Notes under the pieces: model-generated
Seen by the model: the letters and a program-made list of their open reading frames with translations, nothing else
Databases searched by the model: none
What the model was told of the DNA's origin: nothing
Shown: positions 54,191 through 62,780 of the stretch, in pieces
How the letters are laid out: each line of letters begins with the position of its first letter
How positions within the stretch are numbered: position 1 is the stretch's first letter
Made by a program: the position numbers and the translations under genes
Assembly (NCBI GenBank): GCA_030674185.1
Contig: CM060306.1
Span: forward strand, 34,664,481 to 34,728,480
Direction of reading: 5' to 3'
DNA length: 64,000 nt
Origin: Monoplex corrugatus
Lineage: Eukaryota > Mollusca > Gastropoda > Littorinimorpha > Ranellidae

Positions 54191-54244
54191 TTCAAAATTG
54201 CAGATGACCACAGATACAGATGTGTTGAAGCTTTTTCTGAATAC

Positions 54245-55395
54245 TGGGTACATGTTGTCATGATGTTAGCATCAAGTGTGGTAGGATGTGTGTATCGTAA
54301 GCCAGTAAAAGTCTACATGTTGTCATGATGTTAGCATCAAGTGTGATAGAGTGTGTGTATCATAAGTCAGTAAAAGTCTGTGTTGTCATGATGTTAGCAT
54401 CAAATGTGGTAAGAGTATGTATCGTAAGCCAGTAAAAGTCTACATGTCGTGATATTAGCATCAAATGTGATTAGAGTGTGTGTATCGTAAGTCAGTAAAA
54501 GTCTGTTGTCATGATGTTTGCATCAAACGTGGTAAGAGTATGTATCGTAAGCCAGTAAAAGTTTACATGTCATGATGTTAGCATCATGTGTGATAAGAGT
54601 GTGTGTATCATAAGTCAGTAAAAGTATGTGTTGTCATGATGTTAGCATCAAGTGTGATAAGAGTGTGTGTATCGTAAGTCAGTAAAAGTATGTGTTGTCA
54701 TGATGTTAGCATTAGCATCAAGTGTGATAAGAGTGTGTGTATCGAAAGCCAGTAAAAGTACATGTCATGTTTGCATCAAGTGTGATAGGGTGTGTGTATC
54801 ATAAGCGAATAAAAGTCTACATGTTGTCATGATGTTAGCATCAAGTGTGATAGAGTGTGTGTATCGTAAGCCAGTAAAAATCTACATGTTGTCATGATGT
54901 TAGCATCAAGTGTGATAGAGTGTGTGTATCGTAAGCCAGTAAAAGTTTACATGTTGTCATGATGTTAGCATCAGGTGTGATAGGGTGTGTGTATCGTAAG
55001 CCAGTAAAAGTCTACATGTTGTCATGATGTTAGCATCAAGTGTGATAGAGTGTGTGTATCGTAAGCCAGTAAAAGTCTACATGTTGTCATGATGTTAGCA
55101 TCAGGTGTGATAGGGTGTGTGTATCGTAAGCCAGTAAAAGTCTGTTGTCATGATGTTGGCATCAGGTGTGATAGGGTGTGTGTATTGTAAACCAGTAAAA
55201 GTCTGTTGTCATGATGTTGGCATCAGGTGTGATAGGGTGTGTGTATTGTAAACCAGTAAAAGTCTACATGTTGTCATGATGTTGGCATCAGGTGTGATAG
55301 GGTGTGTGTATCGTAAGCCAGTAAAAGTCTGTTGTCATGATGTTGGCATCAGGTGTGATAGGGTGTGTGTATTGTAAACCAGTAAAAGTTTTGGT
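54245..55395. repeat. 65-bp satellite, about 18 units
   Basis: The unit is GTGTGTGTATCGTAAGCCAG then TAAAAGTCTACATGTTGTCA then TGATGTTAGCATCAAGTGTG and ATAGA. Units are 65 bp, or 57 bp where CTACATG is deleted. Confidence 0.95.
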
Positions 55396-55449
55396 TTTTT
55401 CTTTTGCATGTAGTCTTCAGTTCACTGATGTATGTATTGTTGAACTTAT

Positions 55450-55695
55450 TTTTTAGCATTCAGATCTTGCTCAGATGTGGATGTGCACATACTGTGCAGG
55501 TGGTGTGTTGCTGCACAGTCAGCATACTGCATCTTTGATGGGTGTGTATGCTGGATGTTTTATGTTTCCATGAGCTGCCACACACTGACATGACTTGACA
55601 AGATGTTTAACATGTGTACTTGATACTCTGATGCGTATACACATGGAACTGTTTTAGGCACAAAAGGTTTGCACATTTGTTATAATTTGTGCAAC
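55450..55695 (-). mobile_element. SINE family S1 fragment (head missing)
   Basis: ACATACTGTGCAGGTGGTGTG, GATGGGTGTGTATGCTGGAT, TTTCCATGAGCTGCCACAC and GTATACACATGGAACTG match the S1 body. The right end (TTAGGCACAAAAGG...GTTATAATTTG) recurs at 61930-62010. Confidence 0.65.
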
Positions 55696-55698
55696 ATA

Positions 55699-57313
55699 TA
55701 CTCCTAATCATAATTTAAGGGCCACTTCTTCCTTCCTCTCTAATTTTAAGTTGAAATAATTGACAATGTTTAGAATTGATTCTATGTTTTATTTCATCAT
55801 TTCCACACCTGTTTTGGAAAAAGAAATTAGCACAATGACCCATTAGTGAACAGCACATGCATTTAAAGGAACATCCCCCCCTTTTCAAAAAACAAAGTGT
55901 CAGATTTGGCCAATCTGTTTTCAATATCGCGTGTGTCCGCCCCGAGCCTGGATGCATGCTTCACAGCGCCGATGCATCGACCCCACAAGGGTACGGAGTG
56001 TGTCCTGAGGGATGGCCGCCCACTCGATCTGCAGGATGTCGACCAGCCTGGCCAGGGTGCCCGGTGGGGGGTGGTTGTCCCTGATGCGCCTCCCGAGCAC
56101 ATCCCAGAGGTGTTCAATTGGGTTCAGGTCAGGTGAGCACGCTGGCCAGGCCATACGGACGACTTCATGCTGCTCCAGGAAGTCGGTCACAAGGCGTGCT
56201 CGATGCACAGGTGCATTGTCGTCCTGGAAGATGGCGCCTTGACCAAGGTCCACAAGCGCAGGCAGTGCCACGGCCGCCAGAACCTCGTCCCGGTACCGGA
56301 CCCCGTTCAGGATGCCGTCAATGGGGAGCAGGGGGGTCCGGGTACCACGGCTCATGCCACCCCACACCATCACCGACCCGCCGCCGTACCGGTTATGCTC
56401 TTGGACAGTGGCGTCAGCGAACCTCTCCCCTTGACGTCGCCACACCCGAGCCCGGCCATCGTTAAAGGTCAGGGTGAACCTGGACTCATCCGAAAACAAG
56501 ACCCGGGGCCACTGTTGCCTTGTCCAGGTCACGTGCTCCCTGGCCCAGGTCATGCGGCGCACTCTGTTGACCGGTGACAGCACGGGTCGGACGGCCGGTC
56601 TCCGTGACCTCAAGTTTGCCTCATGTAACCGTCTTCTCATCGTGCTGCAGCTGATGTTAGCACCTGTTGCGTCCCTCAGCTGACCCCTCAAGGTCACCGC
56701 AGTGGATGCCCTTTCCCTCAGGACGGAGAGGGCAAGGTAGCGGTCTTGCTGTCTTGTCGTTACTCTGGGACGACCCGTGTGACGCCTTTCCTGGACTGCT
56801 CCAGTCTCATTGAAGCGCTCCAGCAGCCTCTGGATTGTGGAATGCGACACTTCAAGTCGTCTAGCAACTTCCCGCTGCGCTAGGCCTTCATCAAGCAGAG
56901 CGAGGGCTCTCCCCCGCTGCTCATCCGTCATCCGTCGTCTTGCAAGCATGGTTAAAACGAACCAAGAACGGGTCCTTTTTATCCTCGTCTGCGGGCAACT
57001 TTGGCTGGAGTAGTGTTCAAAAAGGGCTTGCCTTGCACGTGCAAAGCGAATTTTGTCGCTACCTTGCCTGCGTCGTCAGAGAGACCCTGCTGAAGATTCG
57101 ACAATTTCGTGTGGAAATTGTCTTCCTTGGGCCGCCCATTGCAAATCGGCAAATCCCCAAACACGTGCCAAAAGGAAACTGCAATGTTGTCTGAGCTCTT
57201 ATCCATTCAGTTACGGCAACGAATTGGAGAAAAGAGTAAGAGAAAATAGGTTATTTCTCCTTTCAAAAATTGACTCAAAAACGTTCCTGGCCCTTCAATA
57301 ATGACGTGTAGTA
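55699..57313 (-). mobile_element. Tc1-like DNA transposon Tc1-B, apparently intact
   Basis: TA at 55697-55698 and 57314-57315 flank imperfect inverted termini of about 26 bp: TACTCCTAATCATAATTTAA at the left, and the right end read inward as TACTACACGTCATTATTGAA, both continuing into GGGCCA. The paralogous unoccupied sequence at about 62010-62040 (CTGCATATGTTTGAATGG) supports these limits. The element is 1,615 bp and encodes a full-length transposase on the minus strand. Confidence 0.85.
55921..56949 (-). CDS. Tc1-like transposase (Tc1-B), 342 residues, DD34E
   Basis: It starts MLARRRMTDEQRGRALALL at 56949 and ends at 55921 with no interruption. The N-terminal HTH is GLAQREVARRLEVSHSTIQR, with the linker GRPRVTTRQQ and a second HTH near NISCSTMRRRL. 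Catalytic blocks are FSDESRF, YGGGSVMVWGG, IFQDDNAPVH and SPDLNPIEHLWDVL, with 34 residues between the second Asp and the Glu. It has the same length as Tc1-A but is clearly diverged and more GC-rich than the flanking DNA, consistent with a separate and fairly recent arrival. It catalyses TA-targeted cut-and-paste transposition. Expression is unknown. Confidence 0.92.
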   Translation of the reverse strand: MLARRRMTDEQRGRALALLDEGLAQREVARRLEVSHSTIQRLLERFNETGAVQERRHTGRPRVTTRQQDRYLALSVLRERASTAVTLRGQLRDATGANISCSTMRRRLHEANLRSRRPAVRPVLSPVNRVRRMTWAREHVTWTRQQWPRVLFSDESRFTLTFNDGRARVWRRQGERFADATVQEHNRYGGGSVMVWGGMSRGTRTPLLPIDGILNGVRYRDEVLAAVALPALVDLGQGAIFQDDNAPVHRARLVTDFLEQHEVVRMAWPACSPDLNPIEHLWDVLGRRIRDNHPPPGTLARLVDILQIEWAAIPQDTLRTLVGSMHRRCEACIQARGGHTRY

Positions 57314-57315
57314 TA

Positions 57316-57389
57316 TATCAGAATGGTATGTCGTGTTTCTACACATGCAATTTACCATCAGGGTCATTGGCTGAACAGTATGGTTTCAC
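57316..57389 (+). repeat. Segmental duplicate of 62020-62095
   Basis: GAATGGTATGTCGTGTTTCT, ACACATGCAATTTACCATCA and GGGTCATTGGCTGAACAGTA match the copy right of the LINE block almost base for base. Confidence 0.75.
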
Positions 57390-58595
57390 CTATGTCACCT
57401 GTCGGCGTCACTGGGTTCAGTGTTGGCCGCTGTACTGTCTGACACCACCACCTCCATCCAGACCACTCTGTCTTGACTTTTGTGGACAATTTCTTGAATA
57501 TTTAGGCCACTGAAGTTGGTTATGTTCTCAATGTTTGAGACTGGAGGTCTGCCTTTCTTCCTTTCTGCCTATGTTTTTCCTTGAAAAATGGTTGCCATGT
57601 TCTTGCTACATAACACATGGCCAATGTAATTTGGTCTTCTTTTGTTGATGTCTACTAGAAGTTTTATGGTGTATCAAATTATTCCAGCCGTAAATCATGA
57701 TTGGCCAGATCAAACATTTTAAAAGTCTTAATTTTCAGACCATTTGGTATGCTCTGTCTTTCCAGATGTTATTGGGTTGGACCATTTTTGCTTTGCCATT
57801 TCAATTCTTATTTTGATGTCTTTGGAGCAGGTTTCATCGTCAGTTTTTACAGAACCACAATGTTTGAAATCCTTAACATTTTCTAAAGCGACTTTGTTAA
57901 TTCAGATGTTATGATGTTTTCAGTGTCTTTGCCTTTGATATGTAGCACTTCTGTTTTCTTGTTCAAGCTTAGGTCAGCCTTTTTACCTGCTGCATCCACC
58001 CTGTATAGAATTCTTTTCATACTGGTAATGTTGTCTGCCAGTAGCACAGTATCATTGGCATAGTGCAGGTTTGTACGTTTTTTTTTGTCCCATCTTTATG
58101 CCCATGCCTTCTATGTCAGCATCTCTCATGATTTGTTCTGTATAGATGCTAAAGAGATGTGGTGAGAGGATACAACCTAGTCTGACTCCTCTGTGGATAT
58201 TAAAGAATTCACATTTCTGACTTCCATCTAATAACCTTTTGGTCTTTTATATAATGGGGCAATTAATGCTGTAAGATGTGTAGGAAAGCCCATTTTGACC
58301 ATTGTGTTGAACAGGTGGAGATGAATGACGCTGTCAGATGCTTTACTATGGTCTATGAAGGTAACAAAAGCTTCTTTTTCAGTGCTTTTTATTTTCTCTC
58401 TGACTGTTTGTAGCACACAGAGCATGTCAGTTGTGCCTCTGTTGGATCTGTAGCTTGCCTGGCAGTCAGATAGTTCTTCGTCTGTCTTGGGCTTCAATCT
58501 GTTGAGAATAATTATGAACAGGATCTTATTGGCGTGGCTGATTAGGGCAGTGGTTCTGTAGTTGTTGCAATCTTTGACATTGCCATTTTCGTGAA

Positions 58596-60484
58596 TGAAT
58601 GAATGAATCTTTTATTTAATGTCTGTTCACAATAGTGATTTTAGGCACACACGCACGCACACACACATACACACAAAGGGAGAAAAAGTGGGGTGGAGGA
58701 TGAGTATGGGGAAGGGTAATAAAAGTTTGAATGTAAGAAGGGGAACAAGTGCAATTAATAATTCAGAACAACGAATTAACAGTGTCAAATAATAACATAC
58801 AACAATTAATTAACTCTTCATAACAATCTGCCAACAGGGGATCTGAGAATCAGCTGGACTAACGAGATAATATTATTTTTGTTGTAAAGAATATCTCTAG
58901 TGTCAGTACATGAAAAATCAAGATTGTTATTTTTGTATGTCGTAAGTAAGATAGGACATTCAAAGAGCAGATGGTGGACTGATAATGTTTTTGAACAAAT
59001 ACATAATTCTGTGTATATTTCGTTTTCCAAGAGTTAATAAGCCTTAGTTTGTATATCAAGGACGCTAGCTGTCTGGGGCAGTAAGGTATCAGGCTATGGG
59101 TATTGGAGAAATTTGTATAAACTGAGCATTCTAGCACAGAACCAAGTTCATGAACTGATAGTCGTAAATTATGGCATGTTACGGTATTGGCATTTTTGGA
59201 TGCTCTGTTTCTTGCTAACTGGTCTGAAACTTCATTCCAATAAAATCCACAATGTGACGGAACCCAGCAAAAATTTATACCAACACCACTGGATGAAATA
59301 CAGTGTATCAAATGTTTGATTTCAAAGATAATGTCATTTCGTATTACATGTTCTGATTGTTTCAAGCTACGTAACACAGGTTTAGAATCAACACACAATA
59401 GTATATCGCAGATATAGTATGAGAGGCTATTGATATAGGTAAGAGCCATCAATATCGCATATAATTCTGATGTAAAAATAGAGTAGCCTTTACTTATGTA
59501 AAAAGATTTTTGTACCTTTAAGGCAGGAGTGACGAATCCAGCTCCTCTATCAGATGTATCTAAAACAGACCCGTCTGTGAAAATTTTTAGGTGATTAAAA
59601 TAACAAGTGGCTAGATGAGATTTGACTTCTGATACTAGAATATTTCTTTCTTCTGTTTTATTAAGATTTACTTAGTCTATGTCAAAGTTGGCATTTTCAA
59701 GTTTCCAGGGAGGTATGGATGGAATAAGTGGCATTACTGGAATGTGAGTTACATCAATATTGTTTTTGCTTAGGAGGAACATCTGCAAAATTTCAAATAG
59801 GTTGAAGAGTATGCACCTTTCGAGCTTTCTGAGGATAGTCAGTTTCTGACGTGTATAGTAATTCATCCTTAACTGAGTTCTTTACAGCCAGAGCTCTAAT
59901 AACATACTTTGTCGCCGCTAATTCACGTTGATCTGTAAGGGGTATATTACTTTCTTTATAAGACTTCATTGTGTTCGTATGAACGGGCACACCGAGAGTC
60001 AATTTAATAGCTTTGCTGTCTACACTCTGTAATTTTTTTTAAGAGTGTAGTCGAGGCAGTAAAATAGATCTCTTGTCCATAGAGCAGTTTCGATCGAACC
60101 AAAGAAATTGCTAAGTGTAACATAGTTTGAGTGTCTTGGCTCCAGGACTGTCTGTTGATTAATTTTAAGAAATTAAGTCTTTTGTTTGCTTTTGTGATTA
60201 AATATTCTATATGGTGTTTCCAATTCAATTTTCGTGTTAAGTACACTCCAAGAAATTTAACGGTGGGCTTATAAACAAGCGGATTACTATCCAGTAATAA
60301 TGTAGGGAGAGTTTTAGGGTTTTCTCCATTGTTGAAAAGCATAAGATAAGTCTTTTCACTCGATAACACTGGACCATTGTCTTTCATGTAATTACTCAGG
60401 TTATCAAGATCACATTGGTAGAGCTTTTGTACATGGGTGATTGTTTGTTTGTATTTTTTCGAAGAGTGGTATTCATCCAGATGC
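58596..60484 (-). mobile_element. I-clade LINE, 5'-truncated, nested in the RTE LINE with 9-bp target duplication
   Basis: TTTCGTGAA occurs at 58587-58595 and 60485-60493. Removing the insert and one copy restores the RTE reading frame with the expected spacing between WPTDW and NGNVKDCNNYRT. The 3' end (minus strand) is a TTCATTCATTCA tail. The element carries only the last part of RT, RNase H and a Cys motif. Confidence 0.85.
58818..60484 (-). pseudogene. I-clade LINE pol remnant: RT C-terminus, RNase H, Cys motif
   Basis: The RT thumb region has LSSEKTYLMLFNNGENP and VKFLGVYLTRKLNWKHHIEY. RNase H follows, with FTDGSVLDTSDRGAGF (first Asp), SELYAILMALTYIN (Glu), ILLCVDSKPVLRSL (Asp) and WVPSHCGFYWNEVSDQLA (His/Asp), so all catalytic residues are present. 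The C-terminus holds LCICSKTLSVHHLLFECP, a Cys/His cluster typical of I and Jockey-type LINEs. It is broken by a frameshift in an A-run near 60040, another near 59850, a TAA near 59670 and a frameshift near 59020. RNase H in an AP-endonuclease-type LINE points to the I group. Confidence 0.85.
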
Positions 60485-60914
60485 TTTCGTGAAGCATCAC
60501 AAATTCTTGAAGTTACCAATCTGTTGGCCACTGGTGAGTATTCCAGATTTTACAACAAAGACGGTGCATTTGCATTGCTTTTAGACCTTCTTTTCAGCAT
60601 GTTTGAATAATTCTCCTGGAACATTACCAATTCCTGGGAATTTCCTTGTTTTTAACTGCTTTGTGGCTGCTTCAATTTCACTTAAAAGTGGATCTGGTTC
60701 TGATTTAGGACTGTTCAAGTTAGGGCATAGTGTGTCTTGAGGACTATTGTCACTAAAAATGGATGATCCATATTCATTCGATTAGATTATTCTAATCTCT
60801 GGTTCAGTCATTGTAGGTCTTCTTTGCTGTTGATGCACTCATTTCTGGGCTGGAATTTAGTGGATTGAACTTTATCTGTTGGAGTAGATCTGTGGATCTT
60901 CTGCATTCATTATG

Positions 60915-61274
60915 CAGAGCCTGGAATTCATCGCGGAAACGAGGATTTCCGCGGAAATCAAAATCGAAAATCGCGCAAAAAAATATTTTTCGCGTTAAAA
61001 AAAAATCGACGACCATACTTAAAAAAAAGTTTTGATGAATATGTCTGTGTATGAACACACTGAAACGATCTGCTGTGTATGATGGATCCTGATCTTGTGC
61101 CCAATGTTTATTAAATACTCTTTTGACTGATATTCATTGTGATTTTCAGTGTGTTAGATGCCTTTAAATTTGTCTCAGATTTTAGTCTTGATTTTAAAAA
61201 TTTTCCGGGGGAGCAAGCCCCCGGCCCCCCCTAGATGCTTCCTCTTTTTTTTTTCTTAGCAATTCCAGGCTCTG
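60915..61274. mobile_element. MITE (360 bp) with CAGAGCCTGGAATT termini and 6-bp target duplication
   Basis: Perfect 14-bp inverted termini CAGAGCCTGGAATT/AATTCCAGGCTCTG are flanked by ATTATG at 60909-60914 and 61275-61280. Internally there are CGCGGAAA.../TTTCCGCGG pairing near the left end and CCGGGGGAGCAAGCCCCCGG near the right. There is no ORF. It is inserted in the RTE LINE. The superfamily is not certain, because a 6-bp duplication is unusual for hAT (8 bp). Confidence 0.75.
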
Positions 61275-61945
61275 ATTATGCTCATTTATTTTTTGCACAT
61301 TCCTCCTCCAGCCAATTTTTCTTATCTCTTCTGATTTTGCTCTTTTGAGTTTTTTGTATTTTTTTTTCCAGATTTGCGAGCTTGGCTTTTCTGTTTGGAT
61401 AGATCAGTAACTTCCTTGCTGATGTAGGGCTTAGTTAGTTTTCTTTTTTCCTTGCCTAACTTTTCTTCTGCTACTTCAGTGTAGGTGTTCTTCTTATCCG
61501 CCCACTTTTTTTCTGGATACTTGTCGTTTAATGTCCAGTCCTGGATTAAAGCCTTAAAACGATTGTTCACTTCCGTCTCAATGCAATGATTTTACAATTT
61601 CTCTAGATCAAACTTAGGGGCCAGCTTGGCTTTGTTTTGTTTGTAAGCTTTGAGTGGAATTTTTGTTGCGACTAGGTGGTGATTACTGTCACAATCAGCT
61701 CCTGGTTTTGTTTTTGAGCTTAGGACAGTAGTTCTTCATGTCCTGTCTATCATGATGTAATCTATCTGATTTCTGATTTTTATTTTCTTGTTATCGTTGT
61801 CTGTTATTTTTTAGTTTCCAGGTATATCATCTATGATAGTGCCGTTTAAAGAGGGTGTTAGTGAAGTCCAATTCATTGGCCCAGCAGAAAGATGCTAACA
61901 TATCTCCTCTTTCATTGCAGTTTCCAAGCCTATGAGGCCTGTTTC

Positions 61946-62095
61946 ACACTAACATGTATACACATGAAGTTGTTTAGACACAAAAGATCTGCTCACCTGT
62001 TATAATTTGATCTGCATATGTTTGAATGGTATGTGGTGGTTCTTTCTACACATGCAATTTCCCATCAGGGTCATTGGCTGAATAGTGTGGTAATG
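61946..62095 (+). repeat. Segmental duplicate of the sequence left of the LINE block
   Basis: ATGTATACACATGAAGTTG, TTAGACACAAAAGATCTG, CTGTTATAATTTGATCTGC and GAATGGTATGTGGTGG follow the order of 55625-55695 joined to 57314-57389. It therefore serves as an unoccupied site for Tc1-B. Confidence 0.75.
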
Positions 62096-62290
62096 TTTCA
62101 GAAATAACGTTCTTTCTACAGGTGAGATGTCCATCAGGGTCAGGAGCTGAACACTATGGTGATGTTTGGAAATATTCTTTCTACAGGTGAGATGTCCATT
62201 AGTGTCAGTAGCTGAACACTATGGTGATGTTTGGAAATGTTCTTTGTGCAGGTGTGATGTCCATTAGTGTCAGTAGCTGAACATTATGAC
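62096..62290 (+). repeat. About 59-bp repeat with fused splice-site core, three units
   Basis: TTCTTTCTACAGGTGAGATG (twice) and TTCTTTGTGCAGGTGTGATG each precede TCCATCAGGGTC-like or TCCATTAGTGTC and AGCTGAACACTATGGTGATG. It belongs to the family at 53990-54190. Confidence 0.85.
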
Positions 62291-62292
62291 AT

Positions 62293-62439
62293 GGGTGCAA
62301 CTTTTTCCGTTTGACGGCGGAATCCGTTTCTTCAAAGAGTCAGAAACGGAAAATCTGTTTTTTGAAAAAGCTTCAGCGTCTGGGGGGCTTCTCTCCATAC
62401 GGGCGCTGCTGGCCCCTCGACTTTTTCTAAGTAGCACCC
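62293..62439. mobile_element. Probable MITE (147 bp) with GGGTGC termini
   Basis: GGGTGCAACTTTTTCCG at the left and, inverted, GGGTGCTACTTAGAAAAAG at the right. Internal CCGTTTCT...AGAAACGG pairing is present. No target duplication is evident, so the limits are tentative. Confidence 0.5.
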
Positions 62440-62489
62440 TTGAAACTATACTGTTTATTCTGGCCTATCATTGGCTTAACACATGTGCT

Positions 62490-62509
62490 CTGTGTGTATG
62501 TGTGTGTGT

Positions 62510-62553
<44 letters not shown>

Positions 62554-62780
62554 CGGAAAGATGATACGAATTTCTTTCCGACTGATAGAAGTAGTGAGTA
62601 TAATCTTCCACATAGTGAGAGGGAGAGAGAGGAAGAGCACGCCAGCATGCACAAACTGACACAGACACAAACGCATGTACACCGGTCTGCACACATACAC
62701 ACACGCGCGAGAGTGTGCACACACACACACACACGCACGCACACACACATGCACACATGCACACACGCACACACGCATCT
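62490..62780. repeat. Compound microsatellite (GT)n, (GA)n, (AC)n
   Basis: GT runs lie at 62490-62543, GA near 62544-62552 and 62620-62634, and AC-rich sequence at 62660-62776. The Cys/Val and His/Thr frames are artefacts. Confidence 0.9.

Larger units (their letters stand above)
57420..61940 (-). pseudogene. RTE-like LINE endonuclease/reverse transcriptase pseudogene, in three blocks
   Basis: Block 1 (61940-61320) has LGNCNERGDM, RNQIDYIMIDRT, KTKPGADCDSNHHLVATKI (endonuclease C-terminus) and a linker KLTKPYISKEVTDLSKQKS. Block 2 (60900-60490) has LLSEIEAATKQLKTRKFPGI, VPGELFKHAEKK and the WPTDW stretch of early RT. Block 3 (58590-57420) has NGNVKDCNNYRT, CQASYRSNRGTTDMLCVLQT, AFVTFIDHSKASDSVIH (motif A) and YANDTVLLAD (motif C, with Asn for the first catalytic Asp). 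It ends with GRPPVSNIENITNFSGLNIQ. Several stops and frameshifts make it dead. Frames at 58228-58497 and 61322-61570 are its longest surviving pieces. Confidence 0.8.
57390..61945 (-). mobile_element. RTE-like LINE (second family), 5'-truncated and interrupted twice
   Basis: Minus orientation. It starts within the endonuclease at about 61945 and ends at about 57390. It is interrupted by an I-clade LINE (58596-60484) and a MITE (60915-61274). Its short flanks are paralogous (57316-57389 versus 62020-62095). The family differs from the 8.7-11.6 kb LINE. Confidence 0.8.

Noticed and set aside
60494..60531. Met at 60531 as the start of the I-LINE ORF
   Set aside because: The first residues of that frame come from the RTE host. 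The target duplication puts the junction at 60484/60485.
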